Assembly (NCBI RefSeq): GCF_017654505.1
Contig: NC_054559.1
Span: 5,061,281-5,125,280 of the forward strand
Direction of reading: 5' to 3'
Source of the DNA: Polyodon spathula
Taxonomy: Eukaryota > Chordata > Actinopteri > Acipenseriformes > Polyodontidae
DNA length: 64,000 nt
Numbering within the stretch: position 1 is the stretch's first letter; each line of letters starts with the position of its first letter. This document shows positions 1 to 10,620 of the stretch, piece after piece. The notes under the pieces are model-generated. The model did not search any database. It saw nothing but the letters and a program-made list of their open reading frames with translations, and was not told the origin of the DNA. The position numbers were made by a program, and so were the translations under genes.

Positions 1-19
1 GTATCTCAAGCCCCGGGCA

Positions 20-935
20 CCGGACAGCCAGTAACACAATTATTAGTTCCAAAGTCTTTCCGCGAGGAGGTCCTGCGGCACGAGTTCGCCCGGTCCCGCT
101 GGTCCCACTGCCCTTGGTTTGCACCCCCTTCGAACGTATGGCAATGGATATAATGGGTCCAGTGCTGCCTTCCGACTTCGGATATACGCACATCCTAGTG
201 ATGGTGGACTATGCAACGCGATATCCGGAGGCTGTGCCTTTGCGATCCACTAGTGCCAGTGCCATAGTCAAAGAATTAGTGCAGGTTATTGCGAGGGTAG
301 GAATTCCCAAAGAGATTCTGATGGATCAGGGAACTAGTTTTATGTCAGACACTTTGAAGGAGGTGTATAAAATCTTGAAAATTCGTTCTATGCGAATACC
401 ATCCACAAACAGACGGTTTGGTGAAGCACATCAATCAGACACTAAAGCAGATGCTGAGACGCTTTGTCGATCAAGAGCAGAAACATTGGGCTAAACTCCT
501 CTCTTTCCTCATGTTCACAGTGAGAGAGGTGCCGCAGAGCTCAACGAGGTTCTCCCCGTTTGAGCTTCTGTATGGCAGACAACCCCGGGGCATTCTCGAT
601 CTGGTGCGAGAGAGTTGGGAGGGACAAAATAATTCCAAAAATTTAGTCAAATATGTACTACTCTTGAGAGAACTTGCACAACACCCGGCAGCGGCAACAG
701 CAGTACAATAAAAATGCATGAATTCGGATCTTTCAACCTGGTGACAAAGTACTGCTGCTCCTTCCCTCCTCGGATTCTAAGTTGTTTGTCAAGTGGCAAG
801 GCCCCTATGAGGTGATTCGGACGGTAGGGATGGTCAATTATGAAATCAGGCAGCCTGACCACCAAAAACCACTCCAAATTTATCATGTAAATGTGTTGAA
901 ACCCTGGAGAGAAAGAAAGGCCCTGTTTGTCACTA
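20..935 (+). pseudogene. Gypsy integrase with GPY/F-like tail, frameshifted
   Basis: Integrase inserts retroelement cDNA into chromosomes. A short stretch near 40-85 (QLLVPKSFREEVLRHE) matches the linker before the HHCC zinc finger, but the finger itself is mostly deleted. The core begins near 114. The first catalytic Asp lies in AMDIMGP (about 150) and the second in LMDQGTSF (about 321). A frameshift near 410 moves the rest to another frame, where GLVKHINQTLK appears; Lys at 424-426 sits where the catalytic Glu is expected. Another frame change and stop lie near 700-720. The C-terminal block KLFVKWQGPYEVIR (about 780-825) is the GPY/F-type module. It cannot make active integrase. Confidence 0.85.
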
Positions 936-2030
936 GTGAGAGCCCTGAGGAGGATTCTGGTCCTGAGGCAGGGTCACCTAAGCAAACAACAGAGATTGCG
1001 ATGGGGGAACAACTACTTCCCCATCAGAAAAATGAGCTGAGACAGCTAATTGGAGTTCAGGGATGTTTTTTCGAAGGTGCCCGGTAGAACGAATATCATT
1101 GAACATGCTATTATTACTCTGCCAGGTGTTCGAGTGAGACAAAGGCCTTACCGGATCCCCGAAAGTCGGAGGAGTGTGATGCACCAGGAGGTAGAGGACA
1201 TGCTCAGGCTTGGAGTCATTCAATCGTCCCAAAGCGAGTGGTGCAGTCCGGTGCTAATGGTTCGTAAGAAGGACGGTACCAACCACTTCTGTGTGGATTT
1301 CCGCCGGGTAAACGCCATCTCCAAGTTTGATGCGTATCCAATGCCCCGGGTTGACGAGCTCCTCGACAGACTGGGTAAAACGAGGTATTTGTCGACTTTG
1401 GACCCGACAAAGGGATATTGGCAGATCTTGTTGGAGTCCAGCTCTCGTGAGAAAACCACATTCGCTACCCCGGATGGTCTGTTTCATTTCCAGATCATGC
1501 CTTTCGGTTTGCATGGACCCCCGGCCACTTTCTAGAGATTGATGGATAGGTTATTATCTCCCCATCATCAATATGCATCTGCATATATTGATGATGTGGT
1601 AATTTTCAGCTCCACCTGGGAGGAGCATCTTGTTAGACTAACGTCCGTCCTACAATCTCTGAGAGAGGCAGGTCTAATGGCCAACCTGGGTAAGTGCGCG
1701 TTTGGCCACCAAGAGACCCAATATCTTGGCTTTATTATGGGTAATGGGCTTGTGAGGCCGGTGACCATCAAGGTCCAGGCCTTGGTGGATGTGCCGGTCC
1801 CACAAATCAAGGCTCAAGGGAGGTCACTCTTGGGGCTGGCAGGCTATTATCGCCGCTTTATCCCCGAGTTTGCCACCATTGTCAGCTCCTTGACTGACCT
1901 CACCAAGAAGAGCGCCCCAAATTTGGTAAAGTGGACAAGTCAGTGTCAGGGGGTGTTTGACTTGATTAAACAGCTTTTTTCCCAGGCCCCGGCGCTGATA
2001 TCACTGGATTTCAACAGGGAATTCATCCTC
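936..2030 (+). pseudogene. Gypsy reverse transcriptase, interrupted
   Basis: RT copies the element RNA into DNA. After a frameshift near 1065 the frame runs from 1050 and shows the gypsy RT blocks in order: YRIPESRR, GVIQSSQSEWCSPVLMVRKKDG, VDFRRVNAIS, and LDPTKGYWQI with the first catalytic Asp at 1401-1403. MPFGLHGPPATF is then cut by a TAG at 1533-1535, probably a former Gln codon. The frame continues with YIDDVVIFSS, whose two catalytic Asp codons are at 1590-1595, then QYLGFIMG and GLAGYYRRFIPEF. The catalytic triad is still present, so decay is mainly through the stop and indels. It ends at a frameshift near 2030. Confidence 0.9.
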
Positions 2031-2377
2031 CAACTGATGCTTCGGATGTTGGTCTGGGGGCTGTCTTGTCTCAAGAGGTAGATGGCATGGAACACCCAGT
2101 GCTGTATCTTAGTAGGAAGCTGCTGCTTAGGAAGCGGAACTACGCTGTCATAGAGAAGGAGTGCTTAGCCATTAAATGGGCTGTGGACTCTCTTCGTTAT
2201 TACCTCCTGGGTCGGCCTTTCACTCTTGTCATGGACCATGCTCCTCTGAAGTGGTTGCACATGATGAGGGACACAAACGCACGGATCACTCAGTGGAGTC
2301 TGGCGCCGCAATCCTTCAACTTTGTTGTGAAAAATCGTGGGGGTAAGGAAAATCTAAATGCTGACTTTTTTCTCTAG
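2030..2377 (+). pseudogene. Gypsy RNase H domain
   Basis: The RNase H domain removes RNA from the RNA-DNA hybrid. The frame after the indel near 2030 shows the DASDVG block with the first acidic residue, then VLYLSRKLLLRKRNYAVIEKE with the catalytic Glu region, LVMDHAPLKWL, and a C-terminal GGKENLNADF, the usual end of gypsy RNase H. It follows RT directly, with no integrase after it, and about ten bases later comes a purine-rich tract. That confirms RNase H is the last pol domain in this element. Confidence 0.88.
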
Positions 2378-2386
2378 GGAGGGGGG
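2376..2386 (+). other. Polypurine tract
   Basis: A run of A and G (AGGGAGGGGGG) directly follows the RNase H end. Polypurine tracts prime plus-strand synthesis and sit just 5' of the 3' LTR, so this marks the internal/LTR boundary. Confidence 0.7.
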
Positions 2387-2999
2387 TCAATTAAGGGAGT
2401 TAGAGTTGGCCGAGTGTGCCTATGGCTCCACTCTTTGCAGTGCTGTGCAAGAAGGACCTAGACACAGGAGAATGGTCATGGTTGGGGCAGAAGCCACAGT
2501 GGTGGTGGCCATCTTAATTTTGGGCAGAACCTCATGGTTGAACCCCATTATTGCAATCAGCTGTGCTGAGTTCGACGATTGGCTGAGGTGGGGCAGTGCA
2601 CTGATTGTAGGGGCAGGGCTCAGCACTATTTAGGCTGTGGGGTTCTGCCATTTGGGTTGGTTATCCTGGACTGCCACTGTTGTGTTGCGTGAGCTCTGTG
2701 AGTTTTGTTCTTTTGTTTGTTTTGTTTATATTCAGACTGAGGAATCCCAGACCGGCTGCCTGCAAGTCCGAACTTTCCCCTGAGATCCTTGTGTGGATTA
2801 CTGAAAACCCTGTGGCAGTGTTGATCTTCTGTTTGGGCTATTTTTGTTTTTTCATTTTAAGCCTCTGTTTACCATAACTAGTAACAGAGGCAGTTTCTTT
2901 TGGCTGCAATTGTATTAGAACCCTCTGCTCGGGACTTTGTTTTTTTTTTGTAGGAGTTATAAATAAAAATAAAAAAATAAAGTGTTTCCTGTGTCACAT
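2387..2999 (+). repeat. Probable 3' LTR of the Gmr1-like element
   Basis: The segment follows the polypurine tract, has no coding capacity for the element, and ends in a cluster of AATAAA-type signals (about 2959-2983) and a CA-ending stretch near 2997. The exact edges are uncertain because the matching 5' LTR is outside the window and the start does not show a clean TG. Confidence 0.5.
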
Positions 3000-3009
3000 C
3001 ACTTCCTCC

Positions 3010-3665
3010 CATAACCCACCACATGCACAATGAGATATAAGTTGTCAAGCTAAGGTAAAATTGTTCTTCCGTTTAATTTTTTAAAAGTGTGTAGTGACTT
3101 TTCAAACAGAAAAGCTAAATAACTGCACATCTACCAATCATGTGATTCCACATGTTGGTCAGTGTCAAAATAAATCAGGGATCGCAACAGTTTGATATCC
3201 ACAACATTTATATTAAACAATTTATTTACATTTTAAAACAAAACATATCTCAGAAAATTACTGTTGTTTGAAACATGACGTCCTTGAAATGCACATATAT
3301 TAATAAATAGCAAGCCAGAAAAATATGTCATATTAACTGATTTGGCTGATGCTTTTATCCAGAGCAATTGACAATTGTATACCTATACAAAAAGTTTCAT
3401 GTAGAAAAAAAAAAAAATGTTATACAGTGAGACATTAGTGCTTCTTCACTTGCAGCATATGTGGAGTAGTGATTAGAGCACTGTGCTCTTGAGTGGAAGG
3501 TTGTGAGTTCCATCCCAGGTAGGAGACACAGTGCTGCTTTACCTACCTGATTAGCCCAGTAAAAAAACCAACTGTATAAATGAGGAATTATGTAAAAAAA
3601 AAAAATAATAATAATAATAACATCACAATTGTAAATTGGCCTGGATAAGGGTGTCTGCTAAGAAA
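3010..3665 (+). repeat. Compound dispersed repeat, copy 1
   Basis: This copy shares long blocks with 22510-23565 (reverse), 33960-34815 and 59345-60257. Shared blocks include CAATGAGATATAAG, GATATCCACAACATTTATAT, AATAGCAAGCCAGAAAAATA and GGCTGATGCTTTTATCCAGA. The right part (3455-3665) is a tRNA-like SINE with an A-box-like TAGTGATTAGAGCACTG, a B-box-like GGTTGTGAGTTCCATCCC and the tail GGATAAGGGTGTCTGCTAA. A second tRNA-like module seen in the other copies is lost here. It is moderately diverged. Confidence 0.75.
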
Positions 3666-3667
3666 TA

Positions 3668-3727
3668 AAATAATTTCCAGGCTTGATTGGTTCTTTGATG
3701 GAAGACTGCTTGGCAATACCAGGTACT
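3668..3727 (+). repeat. 5S-rRNA-derived fragment
   Basis: The stretch ending GCAATACCAGGTAC matches the 3' part of 5S rRNA, including the internal control region (TGATGGAAGACTGC beside GGATGGGAGACCGC in 5S). It directly follows the SINE tail. The same pairing recurs at 61800-61860, so it is part of a dispersed repeat and not a working 5S gene. Confidence 0.65.
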
Positions 3728-3838
3728 TTTCTTTGGTGTTTTACTCAGTGGCGTAGTCAAGGGCATATGCAGGTAAATGGTGTTTACCCACTTTGAATTT
3801 GGGCAATATATTGTTTACCCACTTCTTGTATAAAGGAT

Positions 3839-5358
3839 TGTGACAGGCTGGCAGTAGTGGTGGTGACGTCAGAATCAGGAAATGAAACACAGAGTGGTGA
3901 GTGAGTTGAGGTGAAGGCAATGCTGCATGGTAGAATGAACAGACAGACAACGATTTACAGGTGCAAGGGTGTTTATTGAATGAACACTGTCCAGAGCCTG
4001 ATGGCAACCAACTATAAATAATAATGCGGCGTGTATCACTCGGTATTTATAATCCCCGGGTTTGACCCGTAACCAAAAGTCCAGTCCTTCACACCAACAT
4101 GTAACACAAAACAGACACAGTTTGTGATATTAGTGCTCATGGTACAGACAGTTCTCCATGAACAAAGGGAAAGTCCAGGTTTGGCCAAATAACGACAGCT
4201 CCAGATTGTGTTAGTAGTCCAGAAATAGCAAAAAGTTTACCTTCCACAGACAAACAAACACAACACTTACATGTTTCTTTATTTTACTCTCCTTCTCCAC
4301 ACCCATTCTTCACTCACCGAACACACAACCCAGAGTGAGTGCTCCATGCATCTAAATACACAATTGTACTGGGATTCAAATACCAATTAATTATTCACTT
4401 GAATCCCAGCACGTGAATTAATCTGTGCACTTCCATGCTCACATATCAATACACTTTTAAATTGCATGTGAAGTGATTTGTGCCACCCTCATGTCTAAAT
4501 ACAATTATACATTTTTAAATCACTTGTTCTACACAGACCCATTTATATCTCACGCACCAATACCTGTACACCAACATTAACACAAACATGCAACATACAA
4601 CACACAAATACACAGAGGGGCACGGCACATTGCCATACCCCCCCCCGGCAGTAAAACTGCTGCTGGGGTTGGTGGTCTCCAGACCTCCTCCCCCCTCTTC
4701 ACAACCAGTGGCTCCCTAGCTGACAATGGAAAGGCTGTCATCTTACCGACTGGCAGCAGAGCCATTAATGGCTTCCGTGCTGGCTCCTCCAGCCCCAGCA
4801 CATCCCCAGTGCTAGCTGCGACCCCTAGTGAAGCAGTGCCGGTGACCCCAGGCAATGCAGAGCTGGTGACCCCAGGTGATGTAGAGCTGGCGACTTCAGG
4901 ACCCTCGGGAGGCGACGGCAGCAGCGGACCCTCAGGAGGCGAACTCGGGAGGGGAGCCCCTGGTCATAGAGGCGACAGCGGGAGCTCCACTTCTCCCTCG
5001 TACCCTGTAACTGTTGGCTCCATGGGGGATGTGGAGCAGCAGGCAACCCCAGGCGATGCGGAGCAGCAGGCAACATTGGGCAAAGCGAGGCAAGCAACTT
5101 TGGGCAAAATGAGGCAGGCATCCTTGGGTAAGGATGGATTTAGGACCAGTCGTGGAGCTCGGGTTGGCCCTCGTCGTGGCTGCTGCGGCCGGGCTGTTTT
5201 CCGCTGTGCTCCCCTCAGCAGACTATGTAGTGTACATAAATCACTCGTGCTACACAGACCCATTTATATCCCGAGCACCAATACCTATACATCAACATTA
5301 ACACAAACATGCAACATACAACACGCAAATACACACAAGGGTGGGGCACATTGCCACA
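3839..5358 (-). mobile_element. Internally deleted LTR retroelement with target duplication
   Basis: The element starts TGTGACAGG and ends TTGCCACA on the plus strand. It is flanked by AGGAT (3834-3838) and GGGAT (5359-5363), a 5 bp duplication with one mismatch. The 3' LTR (3839-4637) and a 128 bp remnant of the 5' LTR (5231-5358) share their outer ends. Next to the 3' LTR is a C run (4638-4646), a polypurine tract on the minus strand. The uninterrupted target exists at 61925-61990, which confirms a single insertion. The LTR is related to the solo LTRs at 49729-50340 and 57172-57778. Confidence 0.75.
4647..5230 (-). pseudogene. GC-rich internal remnant of the LTR element
   Basis: This is the only internal sequence left in the element and is much richer in GC than its surroundings. 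It holds imperfect direct repeats, such as GATGTGGAGCAGCAGGC beside GATGCGGAGCAGCAGGC. Reading frames are open on both strands: on the plus strand Gly/Pro/Asp-rich repeats such as VTPGNAELVTPGDVELAT, on the minus strand repeats such as LGSPALH. I recognise no domain in either and cannot say which strand once coded. Because the element lies on the minus strand, the plus-strand frame is probably chance. Confidence 0.4.
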
Positions 5359-5639
5359 GGGATGCAGAGTTAATACTCACTTCTACTCTCCTCTGATGTG
5401 CAAATCCTGTGTTAAAGACAATGGCCCTTGTCAGTTTTTTGAGCAACTCACAAATCTGTTTGTGTCTCTCAAAACCGTCTGCGCATTCACCGGAATGCGT
5501 TCCAGTCCAAACTAAAGATGCAGTCCCAGATATCTTTATTGCAATTTAAGAGTAAACTGCATGATTTCATGACTGAGAGTTGTAATTGTTTTAAATAGTT
5601 GACTACTTTTGTGTATTTTGTTTTAAATGTGATTTGCCT

Positions 5640-5779
5640 GTGACTTAATTGTATTTTATTGTGTATTTGTTCTTGTTGTCCTATTGGCTTGCTGCTACCT
5701 GCTTGGCTAGGTCTCACTCGTAAAAGAGGTTTTAATCTCAATGTGACTACCTAGTTAAATAAAATAATAAATAAATAAA

Positions 5780-5780
<1 letters not shown>
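5640..5780 (+). repeat. LINE-like 3' tail fragment
   Basis: The text GTAAAAGAGGTTTTAATCTC, then CTAGTTAAATAAAATAATAA, resembles the 3' ends of fish non-LTR elements with an A-rich tail. It is followed at once by a TA microsatellite. No coding part is seen, so the family is not assigned. Confidence 0.4.

Positions 5781-5859
<79 letters not shown>
5781..5859. repeat. (TA)n microsatellite
   Basis: About 39 TA units with a single-base interruption near 5823. Confidence 0.97.
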
Positions 5860-5860
<1 letters not shown>

Positions 5861-6304
5861 ATATATTGACTGTTGATCTACTAAAAAACTTCAAAATAAA
5901 AAAATAGGAAGATATTGCATAGTCGGCAACCAGTTTGGGGTCATACAAGTACTAATATATTTGTGCAGTTTTTGCAAAGGCTTTGTTGGGCACACAAACC
6001 GTCGTCTTATATATTATAGATTATAAAACGACGACTCGTGTGTCCAGAAAAAAACTGGCTTTCTAAATAAGGTGGGTATTTTGTATCACGCTTTCGCAAT
6101 ACTGGTATCCAGAATACGGACAGATTCATTCGGAATACCCTGTTTACATGGCATGGAACAGCTATTCAAATTCCCCACTATTCCGAATACAACTGTAATC
6201 CTAATAGAACAGGACAGCCGGAACAGGTGCCCGGATAGCAATATGGGTGCAGTCAATTGCACCTACCACGTGCGGCAGGTGCGCGACCTCATAAAAACCC
6301 TGCA

Positions 6305-6466
6305 TTATCTCCTCCGCCTACATTAAGTGCTCAAAGAAGTTATCTAAATGAATTTGAAGACGCTTTCTCATTATTATTGTCTGGAACTAAAAAAATGCGT
6401 ACAGTTCAAACTTTGCATATGATTTGTGTTAAATTAGCTTTATACAGGGCATATTTGTATCCGAAT
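6305..6466 (+). repeat. Dispersed repeat, left flank of the hAT insertion
   Basis: Near-identical to 62340-62481 (shared TTTCTCATTATTATTGT, AAAAAATGCGTACA, CTTTGCATATGATT). It continues after the hAT element at 7199-7456, which matches 62482-62600. I do not recognise the family. Confidence 0.7.
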
Positions 6467-7190
6467 CAGTGGCGGAGCAAAAGCAGGTACAGCAGGTGCA
6501 GCTGCACTCAGACCCGCACATTCAGAGGGCCCCGGAGGGGTCCAAAAGTTTCTATTTATTTATTTCTTTCTTTATTTAACAATGATAATATCCTTCGCAT
6601 TTATATTTGCAGATGTTACACATTTGTATCACTGTAGATGCCAGTGTGCGGTGCCAGTAATTCAGATTGTACCCTCCCTCATTTCAACAGGTATCGCTTT
6701 TGTCTTAATTATCCTAACTTTTTTCCTTGGCTGGTAGGGACGTCTTCATGGAAGTTTGTGGGGTACTATTCAGCACAGATATTTGCAGTTGTATTCTATG
6801 TGCACAGTTCATCCTGTAGTTTAGACAGAAGCTGTTGATTTAAAAAGAATGACAATAAAAAAAATGGCTTCCTATATGAGACAATTTCTGCAAATGTCTG
6901 TGCAGAATGTTGAATTCTGTAATAATTTCTGTGGTTGCAGAATTGAGGAATCCTGGTAGGGCTAGTGATTAAACCTGTTTGTTTATGATTATAAAATAGT
7001 GTAATAAATAAAATAAAGTAGGCGAGTAGAACACGTTCTTATTATGTACTGTTTCATACATGCTAACATTCTGACAATTAAATATAGTTCAGTATTGAAC
7101 ACTTGATTTTGTATGTTTGATGTTTATAAATAAGGGTTAAATTAATGTTTGGGGAGGGGGGGGGGCCATCTCCCTCTTCCTCCGCCACTG
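6467..7190. mobile_element. Non-autonomous hAT element (MITE)
   Basis: The ends are inverted repeats, CAGTGGCGGAG at 6467 and CTCCGCCACTG ending at 7190, typical of hAT transposons. The flanks ATCCGAAT (6459-6466) and ATTTGAAT (7191-7198) form an 8 bp target duplication with two mismatches, the length hAT enzymes make. The related sequence at 62350-62600 lacks the insertion, which supports mobility. There is no transposase frame inside, so it would need a partner in trans. Confidence 0.82.
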
Positions 7191-7454
7191 ATTTGAATAT
7201 TTCATAGGGTGCTCAAAGCAACCCACGACCACATATGAGTGAGATGACAGGGCTGACAGACCACCCTGTACTAGTGTATGAACTATCCTTAAGAGTGCAG
7301 AAAATATAAACCATGTTCACAGCGCTGTGTGGTGCATAACCGTAGAACTGTATAAGAACAATAACCGCAGACAGATGGACACACACACACACACGGATGA
7401 CGTTTCTCACATTTTTACAACAGACTGTTGTCGAGGGTGTGTTAGCTCCTTATC

Positions 7455-7456
<2 letters not shown>

Positions 7457-7518
<62 letters not shown>
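7457..7518. repeat. (TA)n microsatellite
   Basis: About 30 TA units close to the right end of the dispersed repeat. The matching copy also has a TA tract, at 62597-62664, so the tract seems to travel with the repeat. Confidence 0.96.
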
Positions 7519-7520
<2 letters not shown>

Positions 7521-7639
7521 GATAAGACTTTAGAATCAAAAGTTTTGCGCCATATACGGTAAACGTTGGTTTGACTCGATTCTCTTCCTAGTAAGTAGAG
7601 TGTATGGATGATAGACTACCAGTTCACAGGAAAACAGGT

Positions 7640-9395
7640 GAAATTTAAAATACAACTCAAATGATCTTTTCTTTCCATAACGCACTATACACCAGGCTTC
7701 TAATTTTGCAAAATCCGACATACCCACTGAGCCAATCGATGTCAAGTGACCCTATTGGCAGCTCTCAGGAGGTATTCTAGCATATTTAATCTTGTAAATT
7801 ATGATTTTATGATTAAATGATGAATCATTTTTTAAAAATGCAACAAAGTCAATTTTCTAACGGGGTGGAGCAATGGTGAATAAGCATTCACAAATAATGC
7901 TTAGAAAACTGTCACTCGATCAGAACTGTGAAACCTCCTTTCATCTTCCTTGCAATGCCAACCCCACTTAATGGTGTTTTACGCTTGCATTCTCCCTCTG
8001 CGCAGGTTGTGAAGTTCATTGTTTAAATTTTCTGAAATGCGTTGCATCTTTAGAAGTAAATGTAAAGTAATTTTACAAAAATGTGGAGATTTATACTTGG
8101 TTACGACCCTGACTAAAGCTTTCATTAGCAAAGGGGGCCGGTTGAACTAACAAGGTCAAACAATAGGTCACATTTTACTAAACATTTTAAAACTAATAAA
8201 CAAACAATTACCATAATGAACACTATCGTAGTATGTTGCTTAAAACATAATAACACAACATTCATAATAAGTTGAGTTCTTATCTATAAACAGTAACACG
8301 TTTAAAGCTTGGAACTCGATGTAGATTGGTGTTGTTTACATTGTCATCAGCATAGTTTAGGTGATTGAAAGCTGATACTTTTTTAATAACACACTTTTCT
8401 TATACCAATACAACATTGGCTAATCAATTAGTTTGAAAACCAGGCTTTAATCACTGATACTAGGTGCACAGGCGGTGATTCTGTGAGTGCTCTGCGGCTC
8501 AAGCGCCAATGGGAAAAAAGGTTCTACACAGTGCAAATAAATCATCTGTTCTGTCAAATTATAGTGAGTCTACCAGCTTTCTTGCAAAGACCTGCGGTTC
8601 TCTTGTTTTTCTTTTGTATTTGTTTTGCTCTCATTAGTATCTATAGTAGATCCATCAATCATATAATTAATCATAACTAATAAAGTGCCACAGCAATCAC
8701 ATTGAATATAAAAGAAAAATAAAAGCTTTTAAAAAAAAAAAAAAAAAATGCAATTCTCAAGTCTGCAAAACATTAAAGTGCCTAATTGTGGTTTGAAACT
8801 TGAAAATGAGTGGTTACCATGCATAGGCGTGATGGAAAATACTGTAAATACTGAAATTAATAGTGACTGCATCTGTATTTGTCACCTTTTTTTTTACTCT
8901 TTTGTCCAAAATCTATGGCCGAACATATATTTAAGAAAAACAAAACCGTGCTCTGTTCTTCTCAGTACTGTAAAGGAGCAGACTGGCAACGTCCACTCAA
9001 AGAACTACACCATTCCGCTCCCCCACTCCATATACAATTGGCTCGCTACACTACGCCACGCCCACACTCTGGGTGTTCCTGCGAGTGAGACTGACAGCTG
9101 AGACCTCAGTCAGAACTATGGCATAAGCAGGGGGGCGTGGCCACTGGACAGCGTGTTCTTTGTGTGTGTGTGTGTGTGTGTGTCTCTTCTTGCTGTGCTA
9201 CTGGAAAATGGGTGCATGCAAATGATGCACTCATTGAAGTCAAGAAAGGCAAAAGACATGGATATGGCCTTTTATGAAAAGATCAAATGCTTTACATATG
9301 CCTTACATTGGCATAAGTTCATAACGCCTCTATAACAAGGAGAATAATGTTTTTTCAGCATTAAAATGTGTTAGTATGCTACCCTTTAGCACTGA
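7640..9395 (+). repeat. Inverted duplication, copy A
   Basis: Most of this segment matches the reverse complement of 17915-20225 with moderate divergence. Examples are CCAATCGATGTCAAG beside the complement of a block near 20125, the GGTGTTGTTTACATTGTC block near 8330 beside 19535, and AATGATGCACTCATTGAAGTC beside 18735. It includes a TG microsatellite (9161-9183) and about 140 bases near 9006-9145 absent from copy B. No transposon ends or coding frames are recognised. Confidence 0.75.
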
Positions 9396-9711
9396 CATGC
9401 ATAGGTACCTTTTTAACCATTCATAACATCGTTGTTTTGTACCTACGTAAATACCAATATATTAATACCTACCAAAATAGACATATTGTTTTCACCACTC
9501 AAGGATGTACATTTGCAACTAAAACAATACAATGTTTACACTTTCAATACTGTCCAAAAGTCCCTTCTACCATAATTTTACTTTCAAATCTTTTCTCATT
9601 TCTCTTTATTACTCCACTTATTACTCTTTTGTCTTGTCGGTATTTACTATACACATTCTCAAATAGCTTTCCCTCGCTTTATTCATTATTTGATCAAGTA
9701 AAAACAGTTTA

Positions 9712-10610
9712 GAAAAACACAACAGCCATTTAAAGTGTTGATATCAAACACAAAAGCCCAAGTTAGGAGAAGCAATTGGGGCAACATTGTCAAGCATCAA
9801 GTAAATAGGCACAATTGGAAAGGTGCTGGAACCCAAGATTCACACAATTGTTGCTTCTAACTTGGCTTCTTTTTTTCATCGCTCAATTTTACATTGAAAT
9901 GCTCTTTGTACAACTTCAAGGGCATTGTGACCATTGCCTTATCACTTCAAAAGTCACATCTGCAACAAAAAACATTGACAATGCACAACCGAAAAAAAAA
10001 AGGCTCAAACACCCCAGCCCTGGATCTGCAATGTGCCCCATCAACTGTCACTTCCCACACACTTACCTTGCATTCTCATTATCCCTTGCACTCATTGCCA
10101 TTATTGGTCTTGTTCATCATCTTCACTGTTGGAAATATATTGCTTCATGCTCTTTCACATATTCTTGAATGTATGGGCTAAGTGTCTGTCCATGTGTGCC
10201 CTGATCTACCTGTGCCTTACCTGCATGTTGTCCATGTGTCTTCCCAAAGCATACTTGTCTGCTACTGTGATGATGCCTCTCCCATTCCCTGTCTGTCTTT
10301 CTCTCTGTAGTAGTGCTTATAAGGATAACCAAGAACATTTCAGTCTGTGTTGAGAACTTTCCTTGGCACATGTGTCTTAGCTTTTTTATTCTGGTTAAGC
10401 CCAGATGATAAGGGAATGAACATTTCAGTGTAAAGTGGAGCGATCAAAAAAAGAAGCCAAGTTAGAAGCAACAATTGTGTGAATGTTGGGCCACAGCACC
10501 TTTCCAATTGTGCCTGTTTGCTTGATGCTTGACAAGGTTGCCCCAATTGCTTCTCCTAACTTGAGCTTGTGTGTTTGATATCATCACTTTAAACAGCTGT
10601 TGCGTTTTTC
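9712..10610. mobile_element. Foldback element with about 190 bp arms
   Basis: The left arm (9712-9905) and right arm (10430-10610) are inverted copies. Shared text includes TTAGGAGAAGCAATTGGGGC, GGCACAATTGGAAAGGTGCT and GTTGCTTCTAACTTGGCTTC. The ends read GAAAAAC and GTTTTTC, with TA on both sides, which would fit a TA target duplication. The 500-base centre has no recognisable coding. Confidence 0.7.
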
Positions 10611-10620
10611 TAAGTAGTTT

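Larger units (their letters stand above)
1..2999 (+). mobile_element. Gmr1-like Ty3/gypsy retrotransposon, 3' part, decayed
   Basis: Reading left to right, the sequence encodes integrase, a GPY/F-like module, reverse transcriptase and RNase H, followed by a polypurine tract and an LTR-like segment. Most Ty3/gypsy elements place integrase last. Integrase before RT is the order known for the Gmr1 group of deuterostome gypsy elements, and the motifs here are gypsy-like, not copia-like. The left end is cut by the window edge, so gag, protease and the 5' LTR are not seen. At least four frameshifts or stops make it a fossil. The order is read directly from the sequence; the Gmr1 name rests on known family architecture. 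Confidence 0.85.

Noticed and set aside
3455..3520. Possible tRNA gene
   Set aside because: A- and B-box-like text is present, but the sequence does not fold as a full tRNA and recurs as a SINE head.
4809..5396. 195-codon plus-strand frame with Gly/Pro/Asp repeats
   Set aside because: It runs against the orientation of the LTR element that contains it, crosses into LTR sequence, and its openness is explained by GC-rich tandem units.
6072..6326. Frame with MGAVNCTYHV resembling a Harbinger IDCTH motif
   Set aside because: Only a few residues agree, the key Asp is Asn, and no other transposase block follows.
9153..9335. Small conserved protein shared with 18836-18504 (minus)
   Set aside because: The shared peptide (LLENGCMQ, MHSLKS) comes from the inverted duplication at DNA level; the frames begin in a microsatellite and diverge with indels.
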